Translations under genes and position numbers: made by a program
Part shown: positions 56,019 through 64,000 of the stretch, piece after piece
Position numbering within the stretch: the stretch's first letter is position 1
Layout of the letters: each line of letters opens with the position of its first letter
Notes under the pieces: generated by a model
Told to the model about the DNA's origin: nothing
The model's database searches: none
Seen by the model: only the letters and a program-made list of their open reading frames with translations
Origin: Klebsiella sp. RHBSTW-00484
Lineage (GTDB): Bacteria; Pseudomonadota; Gammaproteobacteria; Enterobacterales; Enterobacteriaceae
Length of the DNA stretch: 64,000 bases
Assembly: GCF_013705725.1 (NCBI RefSeq)
Contig: NZ_CP055481.1
Span: 5,518,001-5,582,000 of the forward strand
Reading direction: 5' to 3'

Positions 56019-56652
56019 GAGAACCAGGCGTCACGAGAAGCCAGCTCAGAATGGTTTCTTTGATGACTCGACGCCTGACTTCCAGAGCCTGCGGCGAGAC
56101 CATACTGATGTGGTAAACCAGCCCTAAAGTATGCTGGTTAATTAAGTAATACCCCCCAAGGGCGGCAATACTAATATTGACCTGCAGCGGGTCGATATCG
56201 GCTTTGAAGATATTTTGCCGCTTCCCTTCGTCAAGCAGCGAAGCCATTAGTTGCAGGTGCGAGTGGTTAATTTCCGGCAGACGCGTTGATTTTGCATAAT
56301 GAACCCCTTTGCTCTGGTTTTCACTATGAACAATTTTGAGAAACCAGGGATTGTCGATGTAATAATCCCAGGTAAAATCGATAATCTTCTCTATGGCTTT
56401 ATTAGGGGAAAGCCCTGATACATCGAGATTTTTCTCTTTCTGGCGAATATCGTTCCAGATATATTCCAGCACTTCGATAAATAAGTTTTCTTTATTACCG
56501 AAGTGGTGGTAAACGGTTTGTTTACTGCACTCTGCCGCTTTAACAATATTATCAACCCTGGCGCCTTCATAACCATATTCGGCAAATTCATTGACTGCGC
56601 TTAAAAGCAGTTTTTCTTTCAGGCTTTGTGCATTGCTGGTATCAAGATACAT
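56002..56652 (-). CDS. TetR/AcrR-family repressor of the adjacent catabolic operon
   Basis: The protein (216 residues from the ATG at 56652) has a TetR helix-turn-helix near residues 27-50 ([29 protein letters not shown]) and a helical ligand domain. Longer starts (56688, 56730) are in frame, but the GGGGAACCGG site favours 56652. It is divergent from the operon that starts at 56862, with an 18-bp inverted repeat between them. It very likely represses that operon until a pathway intermediate, perhaps an acyl-CoA, binds. Confidence 0.85.
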   Translation of the reverse strand: MYLDTSNAQSLKEKLLLSAVNEFAEYGYEGARVDNIVKAAECSKQTVYHHFGNKENLFIEVLEYIWNDIRQKEKNLDVSGLSPNKAIEKIIDFTWDYYIDNPWFLKIVHSENQSKGVHYAKSTRLPEINHSHLQLMASLLDEGKRQNIFKADIDPLQVNISIAALGGYYLINQHTLGLVYHISMVSPQALEVRRRVIKETILSWLLVTPGSLSGRE

Positions 56653-56776
56653 TCCGGTTCCCCATTCGCCCCACGCGGTACTTATCATAACGTTATTTTG
56701 CACCAGCTCCAGTAAAAAGCATAAAAACAATACAATTCAGTATCTTATTAAGAACCCAGTGATCGAACTCACAAAC

Positions 56777-56794
56777 CAACCAACTAGATGGTTG
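56777..56794. promoter_or_regulatory. Probable TetR operator
   Basis: CAACCA-ACTAGA-TGGTTG is a perfect 6-bp inverted repeat with a nearly symmetric centre. AACCAACTAG-type palindromes are typical of TetR-family sites. It lies in the divergent gap, 68 bp before the SDR start. Confidence 0.65.
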
Positions 56795-56861
56795 ATCTTT
56801 TAATGTTCCGGAGGCATTTTGATACCACCAGGGACAAACCCTCTTCATTGTGAGGTTACAA

Positions 56862-57653
56862 ATGACATCGAATAAATCCGTCGCCATCATCACCGGGGCC
56901 GCTCGCGGTATTGGCAAAGGCTGCGCGCTTGAGCTGGCTCGTGCCGGATTCAATCTTTTAATCAACGATCGCCCGGATGCTGAAAGCGTTGAAAAGCTGA
57001 AAGCCACCCAGCAGGAATGCATTGCCGAAGGCGCGGACGTTATCTGCTTCCCGGCGGATATTGCCGACCTGTCGCTGCACGAAGAGATGCTCGACGCCGC
57101 GCAAAATCGGTGGGGTCGGCTGGATTGCCTGCTGAACAATGCCGGGATCTCAGTCAAAAAACGCGGTGATATTCTCGACATGCAGCCGGACAGCTTTGAC
57201 GAAAACATTGCCGTCAACACCCGCGCCCCCTTCTTCCTTGCTCAGTCGTTCAGCAAACGCCTGCTGGCGCAGCCGAAGCCGGAAAACGAACTCCCGCATC
57301 GCTCGATTATTTTTGTCAGCTCGATTAACGCCATCATGCTGGCCATGAATCGCGGCGAATACACGATGGCCAAAACCGCCGTCTCCGCTGCCGCCCGCCT
57401 GTTCGCCGCCCGTCTGTGCGACGAGCAAATTGGCGTTTACGAAGTGCGTCCAGGGCTGATTAAAACCGAAATGACCGTTCCCGCCACCGCCTACTATGAC
57501 GATCTGATCGCCAAAGGGCTGGTGCCGTGGGGCCGCTGGGGTTTTCCGGCAGATATCGCCTCAACCGTCCGCGCCATGGCGGAAGGCAAGCTGATCTACA
57601 CCTGTGGGCAGGCCGTTGCGATTGATGGCGGCCTGAGCATGCCGCGCTTCTGA
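56862..57653 (+). CDS. Short-chain dehydrogenase/reductase
   Basis: The 263-residue SDR has the cofactor loop TGAARGIG at residues 11-18, NNAG near 92-95, the catalytic Ser near 153, and Tyr167-xxx-Lys171 (EYTMAK). It looks fully active and is annotated in relatives as a 3-ketoacyl-ACP reductase-like protein, a broad class. It is the first gene of the TetR-controlled operon. GAGGTTAC precedes the ATG at 56862. In a route with CoA-transferase and crotonase steps it could oxidise a hydroxyacyl compound or a ring hydroxyl. Confidence 0.87.
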   Translation: MTSNKSVAIITGAARGIGKGCALELARAGFNLLINDRPDAESVEKLKATQQECIAEGADVICFPADIADLSLHEEMLDAAQNRWGRLDCLLNNAGISVKKRGDILDMQPDSFDENIAVNTRAPFFLAQSFSKRLLAQPKPENELPHRSIIFVSSINAIMLAMNRGEYTMAKTAVSAAARLFAARLCDEQIGVYEVRPGLIKTEMTVPATAYYDDLIAKGLVPWGRWGFPADIASTVRAMAEGKLIYTCGQAVAIDGGLSMPRF

Positions 57654-57662
57654 GGTCGAAGA

Positions 57663-58508
57663 ATGAGAGATTTGTTGCAACGCCCCGACCTGTTTAGCAT
57701 CAATACCGCGACGCTCGGCTACAAAACTCCGCTGCCCGCCATCATTGATGCCTGCGCCGAGCGCGGGATTGGCGCGATTGCGCCGTGGCGAAGAGAGCTT
57801 GCGGGCGAAAATATTGCCGCCATCGCCCGTCAGCTAGCAGCGAACAATATGGCGGTCTCCGGATATTGTCGCAGCACGTACTACACCGCACCGACGCTGT
57901 CGGAACGTAAGCTTGCCATCGACGATAACCGTCGTGCTCTGGACGATGCCGCAACCCTGAATGCCGCCTGCTATATGCAGGTGGTGGGCGGGCTGCCGCA
58001 GGGGAGCAAAGATTTATACGAGGCGCGGGAGCAGGTGAAGTACGGCATTCGCCAGCTATTGCCGCATTCAAGGGAAGTCGGCGTGCCTATCGCCCTGGAG
58101 CCGCTGCACCCGATGACCGCCGCCGACCGCTCCTGCCTGTGCACCCTGCGCCAGGCGCTGGACTGGTGCGATGAACTCGATCCCGACGGCGAATACGGGC
58201 TGGGCGTGGCGGTGGATGTTTACCACGTCTGGTGGGATCCGGATCTGGCGAATCAGATCCTGCGAGCGGGAAAACGCATTCTGGCCTTTCACGTTTCGGA
58301 CTGGCTGGTGCCAACCACCGATTTAGTCAATGACCGGGGTATGCCGGGCGATGGCGTGATTAATATCCCCTCGATTCGTCGGCTGGTGGAAAACGCTGGT
58401 TTTAACGGCGCGGTGGAATTAGAGATTTTCTCGCCGCACAACTGGTGGCAAAAGGATATCAACAGCACGCTGGATATTAGCGTCGACCGCATCGCACATT
58501 ATTGCTAA
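57663..58508 (+). CDS. Xylose-isomerase-like TIM-barrel protein (sugar phosphate isomerase/epimerase family)
   Basis: The 281-residue protein keeps the family metal set: Glu in IALEPLHPM, Asp and His in VAVDVYHVWWDP, His in LAFHVSDW and Glu in VELEIFSP. Members include epimerases, isomerases and dehydratases acting on sugars and cyclic polyols, including 3-dehydroshikimate dehydratase. It is 9 bp after the SDR. The substrate cannot be read, but a polyhydroxylated acid is plausible in this operon. Confidence 0.83.
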   Translation: MRDLLQRPDLFSINTATLGYKTPLPAIIDACAERGIGAIAPWRRELAGENIAAIARQLAANNMAVSGYCRSTYYTAPTLSERKLAIDDNRRALDDAATLNAACYMQVVGGLPQGSKDLYEAREQVKYGIRQLLPHSREVGVPIALEPLHPMTAADRSCLCTLRQALDWCDELDPDGEYGLGVAVDVYHVWWDPDLANQILRAGKRILAFHVSDWLVPTTDLVNDRGMPGDGVINIPSIRRLVENAGFNGAVELEIFSPHNWWQKDINSTLDISVDRIAHYC

Positions 58509-58517
58509 GGATTTATC

Positions 58518-59294
58518 ATGAATGAACAACCCGTTCTGTTTAACAGAGCGGCGGCTTCCTGTCGCCTGACGCTGAACCGTGAAGATAAATGTCACGCTAT
58601 TAATGAAGAGATGATCGAATTACTCGATCGCTATTTAAACGAAATTGAAAATGACACCTCGCTGCGCCTGGTGGAGTTAACCGCTACCGGCGATAAATTT
58701 TTCTGTGCGGGCGGCGATATTAAATCCTGGTCCGCTTATTCACCGCTGGATATGGGCCGAAAATGGATTAAGCGCGGCAACGAGGTTTTTTCCCGCCTGC
58801 GCAATTTACCGCAGCTTACCGTGGCGAATATTAACGGTCACACCATCGGCGGCGGTATCGAGCTAGCGCTGAGCTGCGATATTCGCATCGCCCGCCCGAC
58901 GGCAAAATTCTCCACCCCGGAAGTGATGCTCGGCATGGTCCCCGGCTGGCTGGGCATCGAGCGGGTGTTAAATCAGGTCGGCCCGGTTATTGGTCGCCAG
59001 ATGCTAATGCTGGGCCAGCGTCTCAGTGCGCAAGAAGCACAATCCGCAGGCCTGATTAATGAGGTCGTGGAAAGAGAGGCAGCGGAAAGCTGGCTTGTGA
59101 ATCAGCTTAGCGCGGTAGAGAAATGCGGCCCGGTCGCCCTGGCACATATTAAGCAGCTCATTCTGGCGCTGGAAAATAAACATGCCGACTACTCGCACCA
59201 ACTGCTGGCTGGATTAATGTCCGCCACCCAGGACTGCCAGCAGGCGACGCAGGCTTTTGCCAATAAAAGCCAGGTGAGTTTCCAGAATCAATAA
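58518..59294 (+). CDS. Crotonase-family protein (enoyl-CoA hydratase/isomerase)
   Basis: The 258-residue protein has the CoA-binding oxyanion-hole segments FFCAGGDIKSW (about 61-71) and INGHTIGGGIELALSCD (about 104-120). The first catalytic Glu of hydratases is kept (STPEVMLGMVPG), but by my alignment the second (Glu164 of rat hydratase) is Gln (GRQMLMLGQ). It may therefore be an isomerase, dehydratase, lyase or hydrolase rather than a simple hydratase. It lies between a TIM-barrel enzyme and a CoA-transferase, so its substrate is probably a CoA thioester made in the same operon. Confidence 0.85.
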   Translation: MNEQPVLFNRAAASCRLTLNREDKCHAINEEMIELLDRYLNEIENDTSLRLVELTATGDKFFCAGGDIKSWSAYSPLDMGRKWIKRGNEVFSRLRNLPQLTVANINGHTIGGGIELALSCDIRIARPTAKFSTPEVMLGMVPGWLGIERVLNQVGPVIGRQMLMLGQRLSAQEAQSAGLINEVVEREAAESWLVNQLSAVEKCGPVALAHIKQLILALENKHADYSHQLLAGLMSATQDCQQATQAFANKSQVSFQNQ

Positions 59295-59301
59295 GGAAAG
59301 G

Positions 59302-60846
59302 ATGATGAATAAAATCACAACCGCCGACGCTGTCGCCGCGCAGATTAAAGATGGCGCAACCATTGCCATTAGCGGCAACGGCGGCGGCATGGTCGAGGCC
59401 GACTATTTACTGGCGGCAATTGAAAAACGCTTTCTGGAAACCGGGCACCCGCGCGACCTGACGCTTATCCATTCGCTGGGTATTGGCGACCGCGACAGCA
59501 AAGGTACCAACCGCTTCGCCCATGCCGAAATGCTCAAGAGGATCGTTGCCGGGCATTTCACCTGGTCACCCAAAATGCAGGCGCTGGTGAAGAATGAAGA
59601 GATTGAAGCGTACTGCTTTCCCGGCGGTGTGATTCAGGCGCTGCTGCGTGAAATCGGTGCCGGGCGACCAGGGCTTATCACTCACGTTGGGTTGGGATCG
59701 TTTGTCGACCCGCGCCATGGCGGTGGAAAATCTAACGCCTGTACCACTGACGATCTGGTCGAGCTAATTGAGATCGATGGCGAAACCAAACTGCGCTATC
59801 GCCCGTTTAAGGTGGATTACGCCATAGTGCGCGGCACCTACGCCGACCCGCGCGGTAACGTCAGCCTCGAAGAAGAAGCGATCAATATGGATAGCTACTC
59901 GATGGCGCTGGCGGCGCACAACAGCGGCGGCAAGGTCTTCGTTCAGGTTCGCGATGTGCTGGAGTCGGGGGCGATTGCGCCGCGCAACGTCACCCTGCCG
60001 GGGATTCTGGTCGATAGCATCGTGGAGTATCGCGAGCAGCCGCAAACCTACCTCGGCGGCTACGATCTGACGATCAGCGGCCAGCACCGCCGCCTCTGCT
60101 CCAGCGATGCGATAGAGCTGGTCAGTCATCCGGTTCGTCGCCTGATTGCCCGCCGCGCCGCCCGCGAACTGGTGGCTGGTGCATCCACCAACTTTGGCTT
60201 CGGTATTCCCGGCGGTATTCCCGGCATCGCGCTGCGCGAAGGCGTGCCTTATCAGAGCTTGTGGCTCAGCGTGGAGCAAGGCGTGCATAACGGCATGATG
60301 CTGGATGATGCGTTTTTTGGCTGCGCGCGCAACGCCGACGCCATTATTCCTTCGCTGGACCAGTTTGAGTTTTACAGCGGCGGCGGGATCGATATCACTT
60401 TCCTCGGCATGGGCGAGATGGACCAGCAGGGCAACGTCAACGTGTCGCATCTCAACGGCAATCTGATTGGCCCTGGCGGCTTTCTGGAAATCGCGCAGAA
60501 CGCCCGTAAGGTGGTGTTCTGCGGCACCTTTGACGCCAAAGGCAGCAAAGTGAACGTCACGCCAGACGGCCTGCAAATCGAGCAACCAGGGCAGATCCCG
60601 AAGCTGGTTACCGCGGTGGAAAAGATTACCTTCAGCGCCAGCTACGCCCGCCAGAGCGGACAGGAAGTGCTGTATATCACCGAACGCGCGGTGTTTCAGT
60701 TAACGGAGGCGGGCGTTGAGTTAATCGAGGTCGCCCCTGGCGTCGATATTGAGCGCGACATTCTGCCGTATATGGCTTTCCGCTCGGTGATTAACCAGCC
60801 GCGCCTGATGGACAGCGCGCTGTTTAGCGCGATGGAGGAAGCATGA
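59302..60846 (+). CDS. Acyl-CoA:acetate/3-ketoacid CoA-transferase (fused alpha-beta, YdiF-like)
   Basis: The 514-residue family I CoA-transferase has both halves in one chain. The N-terminal SGNGGGM and GGVIQALLREI motifs belong to the alpha part. The beta part (from about 275) has the probable catalytic Glu325 in LSVEQGVHNG, which forms the glutamyl-CoA intermediate. It activates a carboxylic acid using acetyl-CoA or succinyl-CoA. Two adjacent ATGs (59302 and 59305) follow AAGGAAAGG. Its stop overlaps the next gene by 4 bp. Confidence 0.88.
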   Translation: MMNKITTADAVAAQIKDGATIAISGNGGGMVEADYLLAAIEKRFLETGHPRDLTLIHSLGIGDRDSKGTNRFAHAEMLKRIVAGHFTWSPKMQALVKNEEIEAYCFPGGVIQALLREIGAGRPGLITHVGLGSFVDPRHGGGKSNACTTDDLVELIEIDGETKLRYRPFKVDYAIVRGTYADPRGNVSLEEEAINMDSYSMALAAHNSGGKVFVQVRDVLESGAIAPRNVTLPGILVDSIVEYREQPQTYLGGYDLTISGQHRRLCSSDAIELVSHPVRRLIARRAARELVAGASTNFGFGIPGGIPGIALREGVPYQSLWLSVEQGVHNGMMLDDAFFGCARNADAIIPSLDQFEFYSGGGIDITFLGMGEMDQQGNVNVSHLNGNLIGPGGFLEIAQNARKVVFCGTFDAKGSKVNVTPDGLQIEQPGQIPKLVTAVEKITFSASYARQSGQEVLYITERAVFQLTEAGVELIEVAPGVDIERDILPYMAFRSVINQPRLMDSALFSAMEEA

Positions 60847-62939
60847 GCCAGATTAATGACGCCATCCTTGACGCCTTGACGCATGTCTCTTTTCCTAAGG
60901 GATTCACTCAGGCAGAGCCGAATTCCGTACTGACACTTGATAACGTCAACTACCCGGTATGGAAAGCCGATGCACTGGTGGTCGGTAGCGGCGCTGCGGG
61001 ACTACGCGCTGCCGTTGAGCTGAAACGCCGCCAGCAAAACGTGCTTTTGGCAACCGCCGGGTTATATATGGGGACCTCCGCCTGTTCCGGTTCGGATAAG
61101 CAGACGTTGTTCACCGCCGCCACGGCGGGCAACGGCGATAGCTTTCTCAAACTGGCCGACGCGCTAGCCAGCGGCGGCGCCATGGACCACGACACCGCTT
61201 ATGTCGAAGCAGTAGGTTCGCTGCACACGCTGGGCGGGCTGCAATTTCTCGGGCTGGAGCTGCCGGAAGACCGTTATGGCGCGATCCTGCGCTATCAAAC
61301 CGACCACGACGAAGCCGGACGCGCCACCTCCTGCGGCCCGCGAACTTCGCGCCTGATGGTGAAGGTTCTGCTGGAAGAAGTGCAGCGGCTCAATATCCCG
61401 CTGCTGAGCAGTGCGACGATTATCAAGCTGCTACGCCAGCGCGATGACTCAGGTAGCGAACGCGTTGTCGGGGCGATTATGGCAACCGGCTCCCGCGCCC
61501 ATAACCCGTGGGGACTGGCGCTGGTTGTCGCACCTAACGTAGTGTTGGCCACTGGCGGCCCTGGAGAGTTGTATCGCGACAGCGTCTACCCCCATAAGTG
61601 CTTCGGTTCACTGGGGCTGGCGCTGGAGGAGGGAATGACGCTGACCAACCTGACGGAAAGCCAGTTTGGTATCGGTACGCCGCGCAGCCTCTTTCCGTGG
61701 AATTTATCCGGCACCTACGTGCAGGTGATCCCCTATATCTATTCGGTTGATAGCGACGGTAACGAGCATAATTTCCTCGCCGACTACTACCGCACCACCC
61801 AGGAGCTGGCGTCCAATATCTTCCGTAAAGGGTATCAATGGCCGTTCCATGCGACCAGGGTGATGGACTTTGGCTCCAGCCTGTTAGATATGGCGGTGGC
61901 GCATGAGCAGCAGTTAGGCCGCAAAGTCTATATGGACTTTAACCGCAATCCTGAAGCGGTGCCGGGCGATCACCCCTTCTCGCTGGAGCGGCTTGACGAC
62001 GACGTGCGAGCTTATCTGGAGAACAACGACGCGCTGGCGGCGCTGCCGATTGAACGCTTGCGACAAATGAACCCGCTATCGATCGCCCTGTATAAAATGC
62101 ACGGTCACGACCTGGCGCAAGAGCCATTGCAGTTCGCCATGAACAACCAGCATATGAATGGTGGTATTGAGGTCGATATCTGGGGTCAAACCTCCCTGCC
62201 CGGCTGCTTTGCGGTAGGCGAAGTCGCCGGAACCCACGGCATCACTCGCCCCGGCGGCGCGGCGCTCAACGCCGGACAGGTCTTTGCCGTGCGGCTGGCA
62301 CGTTATATTGCGCAAGCGGGCAGGCATGACCATCCGGACGATCTGCACACGCTGGCTGCAACGGCGATAGCGACGGTCAGAGAGGTCATCAGCCAGGCGC
62401 TGGCGAACCCATCCGGGATGTCGCTGCTGATGGTCAAAAAGCAAATTCAGGCACGGATGTCCGACTCAGCCGGTTTCCTTTGCCGTGCCGAAGATATTGG
62501 CCACGCCAGCCGTGATGCTCAGCTCCTGCTGGAGTTTGTCCAGCAGCATGGGCTGACCATCAACCACCCGGCTGAAATTGCAGAACTGTTTATGTGGCGG
62601 CAGCTAACGGTGACGTCGGCGGCGGTCTTGACGCAGTTGGACCAGTACGTTGCCGCTGGCGGCGGTAGCCGAGGTGCGCGGATCGTGCTTGATGAATCTG
62701 CCAACTGCGTGCCTCAGACTCGTCATGGGCAGTGTGAAGCATGGCGTTTTCGACCGGAACGGCTGGAAGATAAAAGCGAGAAATGGAATATTCATTATCT
62801 CTCGCCGCAGTTTGTTGTTTTTCGCCAGCCGATACGACAATCCCCGAAAACAGAGGGTGTATGGTTCGAAAAAAATTGGCCTGAATTTCTGTCTGGTCAT
62901 ATCTATCAGCCAGTCCAGAGTGAAGAAAACTCACAATAG
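60843..62939 (+). CDS. FAD-dependent oxidoreductase of the fumarate reductase/L-aspartate oxidase type
   Basis: The 698-residue flavoprotein has the FAD dinucleotide motif VVGSGAAGLRAAVELKRR at about residues 46-63, the VVLATGGPG strand near 225, and the second FAD motif GEVAGTHGITRPGGAALNAGQVF near 460. The extra C-terminal domain resembles the helical tail of fumarate reductase flavoproteins. Such enzymes reduce or form a carbon-carbon double bond next to a carboxylate. It is translationally coupled (ATGA) to the CoA-transferase. No signal peptide is present. The acceptor or donor is not evident; no iron-sulfur or cytochrome subunit follows. Confidence 0.83.
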   Translation: MSQINDAILDALTHVSFPKGFTQAEPNSVLTLDNVNYPVWKADALVVGSGAAGLRAAVELKRRQQNVLLATAGLYMGTSACSGSDKQTLFTAATAGNGDSFLKLADALASGGAMDHDTAYVEAVGSLHTLGGLQFLGLELPEDRYGAILRYQTDHDEAGRATSCGPRTSRLMVKVLLEEVQRLNIPLLSSATIIKLLRQRDDSGSERVVGAIMATGSRAHNPWGLALVVAPNVVLATGGPGELYRDSVYPHKCFGSLGLALEEGMTLTNLTESQFGIGTPRSLFPWNLSGTYVQVIPYIYSVDSDGNEHNFLADYYRTTQELASNIFRKGYQWPFHATRVMDFGSSLLDMAVAHEQQLGRKVYMDFNRNPEAVPGDHPFSLERLDDDVRAYLENNDALAALPIERLRQMNPLSIALYKMHGHDLAQEPLQFAMNNQHMNGGIEVDIWGQTSLPGCFAVGEVAGTHGITRPGGAALNAGQVFAVRLARYIAQAGRHDHPDDLHTLAATAIATVREVISQALANPSGMSLLMVKKQIQARMSDSAGFLCRAEDIGHASRDAQLLLEFVQQHGLTINHPAEIAELFMWRQLTVTSAAVLTQLDQYVAAGGGSRGARIVLDESANCVPQTRHGQCEAWRFRPERLEDKSEKWNIHYLSPQFVVFRQPIRQSPKTEGVWFEKNWPEFLSGHIYQPVQSEENSQ

Positions 62940-62946
62940 TATGGCT

Positions 62947-63073
62947 TATACCCTAAATAATTCGAGTTGCTTAAAGGCGGCAAGGAAGTGAGTCCCCAGG
63001 AGCATAGATAACTATGTGACTGGGGTGAACGAGCGTAGCCAACACATAAGCAACTTGAAGTATGACGGGTATA
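62947..63073. repeat. Canonical 127-bp ERIC element
   Basis: TATACCC...GGGTATA with CCTAAATAATTCGAG at the left, a CCCCAGGAGC/GTGACTGGGG-type central palindrome and AGCAACTTGAAGTATGACGG at the right is an intact ERIC of exactly 127 bp. It lies between the flavoprotein and the TRAP genes of the same operon. Confidence 0.9.
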
Positions 63074-63153
63074 TATCCACTGACCTTCGGGTTATCAGTT
63101 CGGATTATGGGAACGATAGCCCGAAACAGAAAAAGTATAAGAAGGGAGTTGTT

Positions 63154-63630
63154 ATGCGTAAAATCATTAAACCCATCAATGCTATTCTCTCAACCATTAA
63201 TATTACAATATTATTTGTTATTGTTTTATGTGTTACATGGCAGGTGATGGCAAGATTTATATTTAAGAGCCCCAGTATTATCACCGATGAACTCAGCCGC
63301 TTACTCTTTATCTGTCTGGGTTTGTTAGGGGGTGCATATACGGCCGGACAAAATCGTCATCTGGCGATTGATTTGTTACCCATGTCACTTACGGGAAAAC
63401 CAAAGCAAATTTTATTTCTGATAATCCAGGCCATCGTCATTATCTTTTCTCTGGTCATTATGGTCTATGGTGGCGGTACTCTGGCATTAGATACCTTTGA
63501 ATCCGGGCAGACATCACCTGCGCTTGGCTGGCAAATGGGATATATCTATCTCTGTATTCCCATTAGCGGCTTGTTGATTATCATTTACACCATTGCGCTG
63601 GTGACTGAAGAACTCAAAACACCGGTATAA
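63154..63630 (+). CDS. TRAP transporter small permease (DctQ family)
   Basis: The 158-residue protein has four membrane segments (about 14-34, 48-66, 85-105, 127-147) and DctQ-like features (FIFKSPSIITDELSRLLFICLGLLGGAYTAGQNRHLAIDLL). Paired with a large permease 39 bp downstream, it forms the membrane part of a TRAP importer for organic acids. GGGAGTT precedes the ATG at 63154; an earlier in-frame ATG lies inside the ERIC element and is not used. Confidence 0.9.
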   Translation: MRKIIKPINAILSTINITILFVIVLCVTWQVMARFIFKSPSIITDELSRLLFICLGLLGGAYTAGQNRHLAIDLLPMSLTGKPKQILFLIIQAIVIIFSLVIMVYGGGTLALDTFESGQTSPALGWQMGYIYLCIPISGLLIIIYTIALVTEELKTPV

Positions 63631-63669
63631 ATTACTGGCACTATTAATAAAATGATACCAGGAGAAATC

Positions 63670-64000
63670 ATGGACTACTGGCTACCTATTGTTGTGTTAT
63701 TTGGCGCATTCTTTTTTATGCTGGCGCTGGGAGTACCTATTGTTTACGCTATCGGATTATCTACACTCGCTTCGGTGACAACACAGCTTAGTTTTGTTTC
63801 CGCCTTAAGCGTTGTATCGCAAAAATTAGCTTCCGGGCTGGATAGCTTTACCCTGCTGGCGATACCGTTTTTTATTCTCTCCGGCAATATTATGAATCAT
63901 GGCGGCATTGCCCGACGGCTGATTAATTTTGCGCGTATTCTTGGAGGCAGGCTTCCCGGTTCACTTGCGCACTGCAATATTCTGGCAAATATGCTCTTTG
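63670..64000 (+). CDS. TRAP transporter large permease (DctM family), cut by window edge
   Basis: The first 110 residues are visible, beginning MDYWLPIVVLFGAFFFMLALGVP. They contain the DctM-typical segments ASGLDSFTLLAIPFFILSGNIMNHGGIARRL and the next GxLPG loop (GGRLPGSLAH). GGAGAAATC precedes the ATG. The rest and a probable periplasmic binding protein lie beyond the window. TRAP systems use a sodium or proton gradient to take up carboxylates. Confidence 0.92.
   Translation, partial: MDYWLPIVVLFGAFFFMLALGVPIVYAIGLSTLASVTTQLSFVSALSVVSQKLASGLDSFTLLAIPFFILSGNIMNHGGIARRLINFARILGGRLPGSLAHCNILANMLF

Noticed and set aside
60843..62939. Flavoprotein as a true fumarate reductase subunit A
   Set aside because: No iron-sulfur or membrane-anchor subunit follows, and the neighbours are CoA and TRAP genes, so only the fold is assigned.
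63016..63153. N-terminal extension of the small TRAP permease, beginning in the ERIC element
   Set aside because: It is repeat-derived. GGGAG precedes the ATG at 63154, where the first membrane segment is correctly placed.
1..64000. CRISPR array, prophage, integron or insertion sequence
   Set aside because: No regularly spaced repeats, integrase, transposase or phage genes were found. The repeats seen are ERIC, REP/BIME and two other extragenic palindrome types.

Overview
The window is chromosomal DNA of an enterobacterium, most likely of the Klebsiella/Raoultella group. This rests on the E. coli-like gene order, high GC coding style, ERIC and REP/BIME repeats, and the kind of accessory catabolic operons present. 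No rRNA, tRNA, CRISPR array, prophage or insertion sequence was recognised. The backbone is the E. coli cycA-to-cybC neighbourhood in reverse: cybC, pmbA, yjgA, mpl, fbp, yjfF-ytfT-ytfR-ytfQ, ppa, ytfP-tamB-tamA, msrA, ytfL, ytfK, ytfJ, cysQ, cpdB, ytfH, qorB, ytfF, ytfE, cycA, fklB, ytfB.

Five accessory blocks interrupt or flank this backbone. (1) 1-8240, minus strand: a ten-gene operon pairing a conserved cassette of unknown function (lone PRD protein, SFCGS glycine-rich protein, DUF4312, DUF4311 and DUF4310 membrane proteins) with a deacetylase-type amidohydrolase, a DgaE-like PLP ammonia-lyase, a KDGP-type aldolase, an exported lactonase and a BglG-type PRD regulator. The set reads as uptake and breakdown of an N-acylated amino-aldonate. 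(2) 11418-18588: an AdhE paralogue, an MmsA-type CoA-acylating aldehyde dehydrogenase and an iron alcohol dehydrogenase, followed by an exported DUF4432 protein. (3) 27569-31445: a duplicated two-gene unit (membrane protein A plus Asp-box protein B) in which the first B copy has decayed. (4) 40060-44630: a LacY-family symporter, a GH42 glycosidase and an AraC paralogue that keeps the arabinose pocket; upstream are a CRP site and AraC-like half-sites 21 bp apart. (5) 56002 to the right edge: a TetR regulator, its probable operator and an operon of SDR, TIM-barrel protein, crotonase, CoA-transferase, FAD oxidoreductase and TRAP permeases, probably a carboxylate catabolic route.

Three ERIC elements are present: a deleted remnant inside operon 2, a 267-bp version with matching insertions in both arms in the leader of operon 4, and a canonical 127-bp copy inside operon 5. 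A separate inverted repeat occurs twice, each time between genes of one operon. The strongest candidates for undescribed biology are operon 1 (a possible PTS-like uptake system), operon 4 (a LacY relative lacking two sugar-contact residues, under an arabinose-type regulator), operon 5, and the A-B membrane/Asp-box pair.
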